This document shows positions 16,016 to 24,732 of a stretch of DNA of 37,948 nt, piece by piece. The notes under the pieces were generated by a model. It searched no databases. It saw only the letters and a list, made by a program, of their open reading frames with translations, and had not been told where the DNA came from. Each line of letters begins with the position of its first letter. Within the stretch, counting starts at the first letter, position 1. The position numbers and the translations under genes are program-made. The stretch is from Oscillospiraceae bacterium (GTDB lineage Bacteria > Bacillota > Clostridia > Oscillospirales > Oscillospiraceae), in the NCBI GenBank assembly GCA_017549125.1, contig JAFYVL010000004.1:1-37948 (forward strand), in the 5' to 3' direction.

Positions 16016-17233
16016 TTAAATCAGTTCTGCCACATCCTTGGGCTCTCTGAGAATCCACTTGCCGTTGGTAAAGTCGGGGATGTCGATGGGCATACCGCCA
16101 TTGGCGATGGATGCCTCACTCAAGCAGGTAATGACCATCCAGGCAGCAGCATCGTACACGTCGATGGGCATTTCCTCACCGGACAGAGCCGCGCCGAAGA
16201 AGGCCTGCAGAGTCAAGGTGTCCATGCCACCGTGACCGGCCTCGATCTGCTCCTGGGTGATGTTTCTCCATACCGCAGGAAGATTCTGCTCGTAAATTTC
16301 CTTGTTGTTGCCGGTGTATTCCTTCATCTCCAACTCATGGTTAAACTCCATATCGTCGGTCAGCACCACCTGGTCCGGTACAGAGAACAGACCCTTGGTG
16401 CCGCTGATGGTAAACTCACGGCTATAGGCTCTGGGCAAGCTGGTATCCAGCTTCAAAGAAATCAAGCTGCCGTCCGCACACATAATGTTGGTGCAGACCA
16501 CGTCGCCCTGGGCAAAATGCTTATCCTGCAGGAACTCGAATTCTTCCTTACCCTGGACAAAGGCACTAAGACCTCTGGCCTTGGATGCCATAGAGGTCAG
16601 CTTCAGCATCCGGTTACCGCGGTTGATATTCAGCAGCTTTGCAATAGGGCCTAAGTTATGGGTAGGATAGTTGTCGCAGTTGCGGATCAGATAGTTACGC
16701 AGACGGTAGTGACGATTCTTCACGCCGCCGCAGATCTCGCTGCGCAGATCATGGCCGTATGCGCCATGGGCATAGACCACCTCACCCAGCTTGCCCTCAC
16801 GAGCCATGCGGGTGGCAACCAGCTCTTCCTTACCGAAGCAGCAATTTTCCAGGAACATGAAGGGGGTTTTGGTCTCTTCCCAGGTATGCACCAAAGACCA
16901 GCAATCCTCCACGCTATAGCCGCCGCCCACTTCCAGACCGCAGATCTTTCCGCATTTCATAGCTTCTACCGCCAGGGGTGCATGGGCTTCCCAGGACGCA
17001 GAAATGATCACGGTGTTCACATTGGCATCCTGGAACAATTCGCTGTGCTTGGTGTAGCCGGTGGGGCGCATACCACGCTTTTCTTCCACACGCTTGATGC
17101 AATCTTCCACACGGTCAGCATACTCGTCACACAGAGCAACCACCTCTACCTGGGGGAAGTTATTCAAAACGTTGGTCAACAGGCCGTTACCTCTCTGACC
17201 CAGACCCAAAAATCCTAATTTAATCTTTTCCAT
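16016..17233 (-). CDS. Gfo/Idh/MocA family protein, GH109-like (possible alpha-N-acetylgalactosaminidase)
   Basis: This 405-residue NAD(P)-binding protein has an N-terminal Rossmann fold with GFLGLGQRGNG (residues 6-16). The features that set it apart from ordinary inositol or sugar dehydrogenases are HGAYGHDLR and NYPTHNLGPIAKLLNINRG (Tyr189, His192). They match the Tyr-Pro-Thr-His signature of GH109 enzymes, which cleave alpha-linked GalNAc by an NAD-dependent redox mechanism. No signal peptide is visible, so it should act in the cytoplasm. The start at 17233 has GGAG seven bases upstream and follows the phosphoesterase stop by 2 bp. With GH36, GH20 and NahK as neighbours, GalNAc release is the most economical role. 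A plain oxidoreductase remains possible. Confidence 0.72.
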   Translation of the reverse strand: MEKIKLGFLGLGQRGNGLLTNVLNNFPQVEVVALCDEYADRVEDCIKRVEEKRGMRPTGYTKHSELFQDANVNTVIISASWEAHAPLAVEAMKCGKICGLEVGGGYSVEDCWSLVHTWEETKTPFMFLENCCFGKEELVATRMAREGKLGEVVYAHGAYGHDLRSEICGGVKNRHYRLRNYLIRNCDNYPTHNLGPIAKLLNINRGNRMLKLTSMASKARGLSAFVQGKEEFEFLQDKHFAQGDVVCTNIMCADGSLISLKLDTSLPRAYSREFTISGTKGLFSVPDQVVLTDDMEFNHELEMKEYTGNNKEIYEQNLPAVWRNITQEQIEAGHGGMDTLTLQAFFGAALSGEEMPIDVYDAAAWMVITCLSEASIANGGMPIDIPDFTNGKWILREPKDVAELI

Positions 17234-17235
17234 TT

Positions 17236-18612
17236 TCATTCTCCAATCAAGGTTTGAATTTCCAGCGACAAAGGCTCGCTGGTCTTTTGATAGCACTCCC
17301 GGGCATACACAGAAACAGTATAGGCTGTGCCGGGGGTTAAATCGGTTAAGTAAATGGTCACCGGCTGGTTCAAATGTTCCGGTTCGGTGTCAATATGGTA
17401 AGGTGCGGCAACTTCCACGGTGGCTACCAGCTCACCGGCGGCATCCTTAATTTCCGCATAGTAGGATTGCACTACATCGCTAAAGCCCTCCGGGGCTTCC
17501 ACGGAAGCCGCAGGCACAGTAATGGCCGCAGAGGTGGCGGTCAGTTCGCTAACCTCCGGGGTTGCGCCCTCCGGGAATACAGGGGCATAGGCATTGGCTT
17601 CCCGCTTGGTATAATCGTAGGGGCGATCTTTCTTGTCCATGGCATCGAAAGTCCAGGGTACACCGATGACCTTGGCATCATCCATATTGATGGTACCAAC
17701 ACCGTCCACATATTCCAGCTCCAGGTCCGTGAAGCTGTAACGCTCCAAGGTCACCTGAGAACCGTCTACCACCATATAAAGGCCCTGCTGGGTCTTGTGC
17801 CGATCACCATTGATCTCCAACTGGCAGAAATCCTGCAGATGGGCATAGTGCAGTGTGCCGCAGGTCACCACCGTACATTGGGCAGCCTTCTTACTGGTAG
17901 ATTGCCAAATGGCACGCTCGTCTGTAATGGGAACATGGGTATGGCCTGTAAAGACCACGCAGTTATAAGCACGCTTCAAAGCATCCTGCAAAGGGATCTC
18001 GTAGCCGCCGTAGGTTGCATAACCGCCAATGACCGTACCTTCGGTAGGCACATGCTGTGCAAAGAAGAAAGGCTTATCCGTGCTAGCTTCCTGTGCCTTT
18101 TCCAGAAGCTTCTGAACCTCTGCACCGGCCTCCTTGCTAAAATGGACGCCCACGAACTGGTAGCCCTTGATTTCCTTGATCCAAGCCTCTTCAAATTCAC
18201 CCAGCTCATCGAACCATACTTCCTGCGCAACCATACCCTCGTCATGGTTGCCGTACACAAACAAAGGCTCTACGTGTTCACCGGTCAAGGGGTTGGTATT
18301 GTTGGGGAACACATCCAGCCAGATGGACTGGATATCTTCGATACCCACCAGGCTGTAGGTATCCAGCAGGTCGCCTGTGATCATAACACCATCCACACCC
18401 TTTTGCTGGAAGAAGCGCAAGGCCTTTTCAAATCGTTCCAGGGGGTTGTACACAGGAGGAGTATTGGTATGAATATCACTCAAAATACCAATGCGCAGCT
18501 CCTTGGTGGTAACTACCGATTTTTCTTCCTTCTCCTGGCCGCATCCAAACATAGAAAAAGACAATCCAGCCAGAATCATCAATGACAAGATCCAAGAAAT
18601 AATACGCTTCAT
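17236..18612 (-). CDS. Metallophosphoesterase lipoprotein
   Basis: This 458-residue calcineurin-like phosphoesterase has a hydrophobic export signal ending in a probable lipobox Cys (FSMFGC). Metal-binding motifs appear in order: LSDIHTN, TGDLLD, YGNHDEG, AQHVP and TGHTHVP. The last 100 or so residues are a beta-rich, fibronectin-like domain. It has the same layout as the phosphoesterase at the end of the cluster but is clearly divergent from it. It lies 15 bp after the GH36 gene and 2 bp before the GH109-like gene, with GAGG six bases before its ATG. Its presence inside a glycan operon suggests that some substrate carries a phosphoester, but no substrate is shown. Confidence 0.86.
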   Translation of the reverse strand: MKRIISWILSLMILAGLSFSMFGCGQEKEEKSVVTTKELRIGILSDIHTNTPPVYNPLERFEKALRFFQQKGVDGVMITGDLLDTYSLVGIEDIQSIWLDVFPNNTNPLTGEHVEPLFVYGNHDEGMVAQEVWFDELGEFEEAWIKEIKGYQFVGVHFSKEAGAEVQKLLEKAQEASTDKPFFFAQHVPTEGTVIGGYATYGGYEIPLQDALKRAYNCVVFTGHTHVPITDERAIWQSTSKKAAQCTVVTCGTLHYAHLQDFCQLEINGDRHKTQQGLYMVVDGSQVTLERYSFTDLELEYVDGVGTINMDDAKVIGVPWTFDAMDKKDRPYDYTKREANAYAPVFPEGATPEVSELTATSAAITVPAASVEAPEGFSDVVQSYYAEIKDAAGELVATVEVAAPYHIDTEPEHLNQPVTIYLTDLTPGTAYTVSVYARECYQKTSEPLSLEIQTLIGE

Positions 18613-18627
18613 AATAGTCCTCTTTTA

Positions 18628-20655
18628 TTACATAGTGGTGATTTCCAGGAATACAGCGCAAGGGTTTTGAGGACAGGTCAATTTCAGGCCGTCCTTGGTG
18701 TTTTCCAGCTGCACGGAAGTAACGGTGGGATAGGCGATTTTGGCAGTGTTCACACCCTCGGCAATGGGGACAAACAGTTCCTGCTCGCCCTTCAGATTCC
18801 ATACTGCCAGATAAATCTTGTTATCATTCTTCAGACCGGCACAGACCGTCTTTTCGCCAAACTGGGTAAAGCCCATGGGGAAATAAGGCAATGCTGTCTT
18901 TTTCATTTCAGACAGGGTGTTATAATACTCCACACCCTCACGGATCAGATCCATCTGATGCTCGTTCAAATAATCCAAATGGCTGGCCAGGTGCATTCTG
19001 CCCAGGAAGCTATTGATCATATTGATCACAATACGATCATCAGATACATCCTCGCCCTTTTCGCAATCAGATGCCACCGGGTAGCTCCAAACTGCAGCCT
19101 GCTCCGGCAGAACAGCTGCCAGAATGTTGCCGGCAATATAGGGATAGAGCAGATAGTTGGTCTGGTCGGAGGTAGACACCAGGCTATAGGCAGACAGGGT
19201 CTTATAGTCCATACGCATACCACCGGAAGAGCAGCCCTCAAAGACCACATTGGGGTACTTGGCAATCATCTCCCGAATCCACTCCAAGAAGGCATTGGCG
19301 GCCTCCTCCAGGCCTGCACCGGGGCTTTCTGCGTTCCAATCTGTACCGATGCCGCAATCCTGGTTGTAGTCACACTTAATATACTCTGCGCCATAGTCCT
19401 CCACCATACGGCGGATGGTCTCGGTCATATACTCCCGAACCTTGGGGTTACGGTAGTCCAGGAACTGGCGGTTCATCACCGTCAGACGCTTGCCGTGACG
19501 CTGGAAGAAGCAATCGTCATCGTAATGCTCCAGCATCTTCTGGCATTGCATACCGATAATTTCCGGCTCGATCCACAGGCCGGGCTTCATACCCAGGCTA
19601 CGGATGAAATCGGTGGTTTTCTTCACTCCCTCGGGGAATCGGGCTTTGCTTTCCAGCCAATGACCCACAAAGGGATAGACCTTGTCGCCGTCCTCTTCGT
19701 TATGCCAGCCGCAATCGATCACATAGTATTCCACACCGGTTTTGGCAACCACGGGGGCATACTTTGCGGTATTCTCTGCGGTGGGGCTGTCCCAGGACAG
19801 GTGCATATATTCATTGAAGATGGTGGGCAACTTCTCGTCAGCAGGGCTCACACCGGCAATATGACGGCGGTACTTGGTCATGTTACCGATCACATCATTT
19901 AAGTCCTTACCAAAGGAAAGGGACACGTAGGGCGTCACATAACTTTCGCCGGGCTGCAGGGTCTTGAACCAACCGCCAAAGGGATAGGTCGGGCCGCTTA
20001 CGTACAGATAATATCTGTCCACCGTATCAGAAATTTCGTAGTACCAGGAGCTATTGCTCTCCACCTGGAACATGAGGAAATTACCGGTTTTCCGGTTCTC
20101 CAGAATACCCATGGGCAGCTGTTCCTTGGTAGACCAGCTACCAACATTACAGCCAACCACTCTCTGCTGAGATTCGCTCAAGCCGCCGCACAGACCCAAT
20201 TCCCGGAAGTCCTTGGTCCTGGGCTGGCACTCTGCATGATGGCTCTGGAGGAAATTGGTAAAGAACATATCATCCGGCTCTTGCTTTTCGCCGAGACCCG
20301 ATACGCAGAAGGCAGAAACCTCTTCCAGCACAATGGACTCTGCGGTGATATTGGTCACCTTGGTCTGAATGCGCAAGGCATTGGTATCATCATAAGCTTC
20401 AAAGGTGGTTTCCGTCCGTACATTGGGGCTTTCCTGCACTACTGTTAAGGTATTGCCGGAAACCGTATGAGATTTATAGATCAACCGTCCTGCTTCAGAG
20501 GAACGGTACATTTTCGCACCTAGATGGGAATCCTTGTTTTCACCGGCTATCTGCACCTGCACAAAACCGCTGTCCAGGCCGGTAAAACCATCCAGCTGAT
20601 CCAGTTTGATCTGATTATCCGTCAGAGTATAACGCAAATTCTTAAATTGTAGCAT
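18628..20655 (-). CDS. GH36 family alpha-galactosidase / alpha-N-acetylgalactosaminidase
   Basis: This 675-residue enzyme has the GH36 layout: an N-terminal beta-supersandwich, a catalytic barrel and a C-terminal beta domain. Signatures are VIDCGWH, GMKPGLWIEPEIIG, the nucleophile region YIKCDYNQD (Asp429) and the acid/base region GCSSGGMRMDY...STSDQTNY (Asp497). The family cleaves alpha-Gal or alpha-GalNAc termini. The residue before the nucleophile is Cys, where most GH36 enzymes have Trp (KWD). No signal peptide is present, so it should work on imported oligosaccharides. The ATG at 20655 has AAGGA nine bases upstream; the upstream TTG at 20682 overlaps the previous gene and is less likely. 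Confidence 0.87.
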   Translation of the reverse strand: MLQFKNLRYTLTDNQIKLDQLDGFTGLDSGFVQVQIAGENKDSHLGAKMYRSSEAGRLIYKSHTVSGNTLTVVQESPNVRTETTFEAYDDTNALRIQTKVTNITAESIVLEEVSAFCVSGLGEKQEPDDMFFTNFLQSHHAECQPRTKDFRELGLCGGLSESQQRVVGCNVGSWSTKEQLPMGILENRKTGNFLMFQVESNSSWYYEISDTVDRYYLYVSGPTYPFGGWFKTLQPGESYVTPYVSLSFGKDLNDVIGNMTKYRRHIAGVSPADEKLPTIFNEYMHLSWDSPTAENTAKYAPVVAKTGVEYYVIDCGWHNEEDGDKVYPFVGHWLESKARFPEGVKKTTDFIRSLGMKPGLWIEPEIIGMQCQKMLEHYDDDCFFQRHGKRLTVMNRQFLDYRNPKVREYMTETIRRMVEDYGAEYIKCDYNQDCGIGTDWNAESPGAGLEEAANAFLEWIREMIAKYPNVVFEGCSSGGMRMDYKTLSAYSLVSTSDQTNYLLYPYIAGNILAAVLPEQAAVWSYPVASDCEKGEDVSDDRIVINMINSFLGRMHLASHLDYLNEHQMDLIREGVEYYNTLSEMKKTALPYFPMGFTQFGEKTVCAGLKNDNKIYLAVWNLKGEQELFVPIAEGVNTAKIAYPTVTSVQLENTKDGLKLTCPQNPCAVFLEITTM

Positions 20656-20678
20656 TGCAATGTATCCTTTCCTTATTC

Positions 20679-22475
20679 TCAAGCCAGTTTCTGTAATGCG
20701 GCAATACCGGCAGCAGGATCGGCAGTGATGGTCTGCAAAACATCCAGCACAGCCAAACGCTTTTGCAGGAACAGCTCCGGCTCGCCACGGGTCAGTGTCA
20801 TGCCCTTATACAGACCATCGTACAGAGGCTGCATCAAAACTTCGGGATCATGGTTTGTACCATTGGCAGCATTATACTGTAAGATGGCATCTTCGATCAT
20901 CCACAGGTATTCGTAGTCCTCCTGTCCCTCACGGATGGATTCCAGACGGAGCGTGGAGATAGGTTCCGTACCGCCAAATTTCTTTGCTGGGTACACCAAG
21001 CTTCCATCACCCATAGCAGCGCTGAAATCTACAGCATTTTCCCACAAGTCTGCTTTTTGGCTGGAATTGTTGACACCCCAGTACAACGTACCATCGCTGT
21101 CATAATCAAACTGCATCCAGCTGAGAATACGGCTGCCGATCAGCTCATCGTCGATATGGTAGGTGGGGAACGGCGGATAAGGCGTACTGCAACCGTACCA
21201 CCAAGCTTCCTCACCGCCCTGGCGGTCGGTGGAATTTTGGCGGTCATAGTAGTTCTGACGGGATTCTTCGCTGTCCCAGGAGGTCAGAATGGATGCCCAG
21301 GTCTGGACACCGCCTACGGTATCCGAACCCACCAAGTCCTCGTTATAAACCGTAGTAACCAGGCTGCGGACTTCCAGAAGGCTCTGATACAGGTCAGGAT
21401 AATCCTTCAGATACTCCTCCGCAACGGCATACTTACACTCCGTCAGCACCAGGTCACAGGCACGCACCTGCTCCAGCTTTGCACCGGAGGGGGCATCGAT
21501 CAGATTGCCCATGTAGAACAGGGCCTTGTTAAACAGGTCAATATCTTCCTTGCCGCTTTCACGGAGCGCCACATTTTTCTGTGCCATTTTGGTAAACAGC
21601 TCCATGAGTTTTTCTCTGGAAACGATGGGATTGCCGTTGGCATCGGTAGTCTCCGTATAGGGCAGACCGTAATTAGAAACCTTGGGATTTTCTGCGTAAG
21701 GTACCAGGAAATCCACAAAGGCATCGTAATCCTGGTAAATAGTGGGAGAAGGCAGCATGGGCATACAACGCTTTTCGATCAGCATATCATAATAAGCCTG
21801 TGCCACTTCACCGCTGTTTGTACCCTCGGCCTTAAACATATTGTCATATTCGATGCGGTAGCAGGAATGGGTATGTACCTCCTCCGGCATGGTGGCATCA
21901 TAGACCATGACTTCCAGGGGGATCTCAAAGGTCTCATCGTCCAGGCGCAGAGTTACAATGCCACTATACACACCGGCTTCTGCACTTTCCGGAATCTCCA
22001 CGTTGAACCACAAGCCCTGGTTATTACCGGCGGTAATGTAGTTCATTCTGGCTTTACGCATGGACTTATAAGGCACCAATGCATCCGGGTACATACCGTT
22101 ACCGGCAGCGGTATTATAAGAGCCTTCCACATTTATATACCACTGGCAAAAGACCTCGATCTTACTCTTACCGATCTTTTTGCCGTCGGCATTCAATAGG
22201 TCGTCTACCTCCACCGTGAAGGTTTCCACATCATTCTTGGGTGTAATGATCAGCTGGACGGACTCCACATCTCCACGGATGCCATACATCCGCAAGGTAT
22301 TGTCACGGCTTGCCATAACCTCGGTGTATTCATAGTCCTGCATGAAATTTTCCGTGTTATAGCCGTACCACAGCTTCACGGTCTCCGGCTTTTTGGGAGC
22401 TTTTTCTTCCCCACAGGCCGCCAACATGCTTATCAGCATCAGGCAAACCAAACAAACACTCAGTATCTTTTTCAT
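20679..22475 (-). CDS. GH123/DUF4091-like lipoprotein with altered catalytic pair
   Basis: This 598-residue lipoprotein (signal MKKILSVCLV...LAAC) has a GH123-type layout: an N-terminal beta domain (about 30-200), a catalytic barrel and the conserved LRLESIREGQEDYEYL segment of DUF4091/GH123. GH123 enzymes are beta-N-acetylgalactosaminidases that use adjacent Asp-Glu residues. Here the equivalent site reads IDAPSG (Asp327-Ala328), whereas both sister proteins have DEPS. The predicted general acid/base is therefore missing, and the protein may bind glycan without cleaving it or use another residue. It starts 1 bp after the previous gene with no clear Shine-Dalgarno, implying translational coupling. 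It is a paralogue of the lipoprotein at 24733-26547. Confidence 0.82.
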   Translation of the reverse strand: MKKILSVCLVCLMLISMLAACGEEKAPKKPETVKLWYGYNTENFMQDYEYTEVMASRDNTLRMYGIRGDVESVQLIITPKNDVETFTVEVDDLLNADGKKIGKSKIEVFCQWYINVEGSYNTAAGNGMYPDALVPYKSMRKARMNYITAGNNQGLWFNVEIPESAEAGVYSGIVTLRLDDETFEIPLEVMVYDATMPEEVHTHSCYRIEYDNMFKAEGTNSGEVAQAYYDMLIEKRCMPMLPSPTIYQDYDAFVDFLVPYAENPKVSNYGLPYTETTDANGNPIVSREKLMELFTKMAQKNVALRESGKEDIDLFNKALFYMGNLIDAPSGAKLEQVRACDLVLTECKYAVAEEYLKDYPDLYQSLLEVRSLVTTVYNEDLVGSDTVGGVQTWASILTSWDSEESRQNYYDRQNSTDRQGGEEAWWYGCSTPYPPFPTYHIDDELIGSRILSWMQFDYDSDGTLYWGVNNSSQKADLWENAVDFSAAMGDGSLVYPAKKFGGTEPISTLRLESIREGQEDYEYLWMIEDAILQYNAANGTNHDPEVLMQPLYDGLYKGMTLTRGEPELFLQKRLAVLDVLQTITADPAAGIAALQKLA

Positions 22476-22476
22476 A

Positions 22477-22980
22477 TCATTTACTCATGTAGCAGTGGTC
22501 ACAATACTCGTCGCCCTGCATGAGGGTATGGGTACGCTCAAACTGGATCTCGGGGTTGATGCCCTTGATCACTGCCGGATCGGTCATGCAGTACACATGG
22601 TAGCCGATGTCCGTCAGACCTGCCTTCTTACAAGCCTCGCAAACGGTGCAATGGGTGACCTTGAACTGTACCTTGTTGTCTCCTTCCCAATTTTCCTCAT
22701 ATTTCAGAGACTGCTTCAGAGGACCCCAGAAAAAGTCCACAAAGCTTTTTAGAGAAACATCGTCAATACAGGCTTCTACGGTCTCTCGCCAACCACGCTC
22801 GGTGCGGTTGCCGATGAAATCTGCAAACAGCTGTGCGCCCTTCTCCTCACCTTCCATCTCAATCAGATGGTTACGAAACTCCTGGAACAGACGCAGTTCA
22901 TGCTCCATGGCCTCAGCACTCAAGCTGTCACCAAACAAAGTTTTTTCAATTCTGGCTTTCTTTTCTTCCGGTGTCATCAT
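22477..22980 (-). CDS. L-2-amino-thiazoline-4-carboxylic acid hydrolase-like protein
   Basis: This 167-residue cytoplasmic protein has the pattern of the ATC hydrolase-like family: a helical N-terminal half, then THCTVCEACKKAGLTDIGY, YCMTDPAVIKGINP, and the C-terminal ERTHTLMQGDEYCDHCY. Some family members open a thiazoline ring to make cysteine, but most are uncharacterised, and this one sits in a glycan operon, so another reaction is likely. Six cysteines are clustered in the last 55 residues or so. Its ATG overlaps the preceding stop codon (ATGA), with AAGGA six bases upstream. I chose 22980; the next codon is also ATG. Confidence 0.6.
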   Translation of the reverse strand: MMTPEEKKARIEKTLFGDSLSAEAMEHELRLFQEFRNHLIEMEGEEKGAQLFADFIGNRTERGWRETVEACIDDVSLKSFVDFFWGPLKQSLKYEENWEGDNKVQFKVTHCTVCEACKKAGLTDIGYHVYCMTDPAVIKGINPEIQFERTHTLMQGDEYCDHCYMSK

Positions 22981-24722
22981 ACATTTTCCTTTCTTCTCAC
23001 CAAAGTTGCGCAAGCCTCCTTGCGGAAAGTGTCATAGTCATCCTGGGTTGCTAAAGAAATCTTGTGGAACGGAATCATAACCTCTCCGTGCTGGTTATAG
23101 AAGGTAGATACATCCCGGTTATGCAGAACCTTATCGTAAAGTTTCTTCGCAACGGCTCCATTATCTTGTTTCTCCAGCAACTGCAACAGTTCATAATCCT
23201 CCAAACCTCTTCTGAGGGCGAAGTAACGCAAAGCCAATTCCGGGGTGGCATCCGGCGCAGGATAGACCATATTGGTATCACCGGCAGGCCATTTGGAATA
23301 AGTAATGTCCTTCCGGGGATCAGCCGTCCACACCGTATAGTTCCAGCGCAAAAAACCGGCCAATCCAAAATAGGAGGCAAATACGGGGATATATCTGGCT
23401 TCTAACAAGCCACTATTGAGCACAATATTGGGCATCATAGGCCAGCAACATACATAGCAGGTAAAGCAACGTTCTCGATCTTCACGGAAGATCTTTTGCC
23501 ATTGTTCCATTGCCAAGCCAATGCCCGGAATAATGATGCAAAAATCCCGGATAATGTCCTTGAATTCATCAAAAAATTCCTTCTTATAGAATGCCGCTTT
23601 AAATTGGAATTGGGGCGCAATAGAACGAATGATCTCCAAAGTACCACGCAAGGCTGCATGATTGCTGGGCTCGTCTGCAATCACGCGCACTTTGTCGATC
23701 CAGCCCTTTTCCACAAAATGATCGTGGAGACTACGGATATAATCCTGAATATCTTCCGCCTTTCTCATATAGCGGTAGCATCCGTCCATATCCTTGTAGC
23801 GAATACGAATAGCCTCAGGCATTTGGGTATAATTTCCAAAACCATGTTCCTCGTTGACCCAGTTGCCAATCAAGCCAAACACCTCGATCTTCCGATCAAT
23901 GCCATAGCGAAAACACATTTCAATATAGCGATCCATAATGGAATAATCATAGACAAAGCCCGTCTCCGCCTTTTCCACCGGGATCATGGAATACTGGAAC
24001 ATATTGTTTGGGACTGGCTCTAAGAAGCAAGTCTGTCCGCTCCAAGGCACTTGGGTGGCAATGACCGTAATATTGGTTTGTCCCAAATCCGCCAGGGGTT
24101 TGATGTATTCCTCCATTAGTGCGAAATGCGCATCGGACCAATGGGGTACTGCGGCCTGCTTCGCAATGGAACTGTTATGCTGCCACAGATCCATTTCCAC
24201 AGACCAATTCTGGACAGCCGGTAATACATAGGGACTAACTTCCAGAGAATATGTAATTTCACCAATCACCTTTTCATCATCGAACAGGTGGGATTCCACA
24301 ATATCAAAACTTCCCACATAATGCCCGGGATTCACAGTTTCCGGCAATTCAAATCGAACAAACACCCCTTGGGGTACACCTGCCGGTGTGGTAGCTACCG
24401 TATCACGCATCAATCGGTCAGCATACTCCGTTCCATCGTTGTCCTTATAGATCACCATAAGATTGACAATGGGATCCAGTTGTCCCTTGTGGCGCAAATG
24501 TACCACATGGGTATCCAAATATTCAGAAAACCAAGGTTCTTCTCCAATACCCGCACACAGCCGTTTTGTACCTTGCAAAAGGATCTGGAAGGCCGCAAAA
24601 CTATTTCGGCAAGCAAACAAATCTATATGGGTACTATCAAAAGTACCATTATGGCTAATGCCGTCTTTTTGCGATATATGCAGCTTAAAGGATTCCGGTT
24701 GAACAGAATAAAACACCGACAT
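22977..24722 (-). CDS. GH123/DUF4091-like glycosidase, cytoplasmic
   Basis: This 581-residue protein lacks a signal peptide, unlike its two lipoprotein relatives. The N-terminal beta domain (about 1-165) is followed by a barrel containing VRVIADEPSNHAALRG, where Asp350-Glu351 fits the catalytic Asp-Glu pair of GH123. Near the C-terminus, FLRWNYTVWTADP, MVYPAPDATPELALRYFALR and LEDYELLQLLEK match the DUF4091/GH123 pattern. The expected reaction is release of beta-linked GalNAc from short oligosaccharides inside the cell. AAGGAG is six bases before the ATG and overlaps the end of the previous gene. It is only distantly similar to the two lipoproteins, so it is a separate subgroup and not a recent duplicate. 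Confidence 0.8.
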   Translation of the reverse strand: MSVFYSVQPESFKLHISQKDGISHNGTFDSTHIDLFACRNSFAAFQILLQGTKRLCAGIGEEPWFSEYLDTHVVHLRHKGQLDPIVNLMVIYKDNDGTEYADRLMRDTVATTPAGVPQGVFVRFELPETVNPGHYVGSFDIVESHLFDDEKVIGEITYSLEVSPYVLPAVQNWSVEMDLWQHNSSIAKQAAVPHWSDAHFALMEEYIKPLADLGQTNITVIATQVPWSGQTCFLEPVPNNMFQYSMIPVEKAETGFVYDYSIMDRYIEMCFRYGIDRKIEVFGLIGNWVNEEHGFGNYTQMPEAIRIRYKDMDGCYRYMRKAEDIQDYIRSLHDHFVEKGWIDKVRVIADEPSNHAALRGTLEIIRSIAPQFQFKAAFYKKEFFDEFKDIIRDFCIIIPGIGLAMEQWQKIFREDRERCFTCYVCCWPMMPNIVLNSGLLEARYIPVFASYFGLAGFLRWNYTVWTADPRKDITYSKWPAGDTNMVYPAPDATPELALRYFALRRGLEDYELLQLLEKQDNGAVAKKLYDKVLHNRDVSTFYNQHGEVMIPFHKISLATQDDYDTFRKEACATLVRRKENV

Positions 24723-24732
24723 AAAATTCTCC

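Noticed and set aside
16016-17233. Ordinary inositol 2-dehydrogenase or similar sugar dehydrogenase
   Set aside because: The typical dehydrogenase EKP catalytic motif is not seen (the sequence there reads GLEVGGG), whereas the YPTH and GHDLR motifs of GH109 are present.
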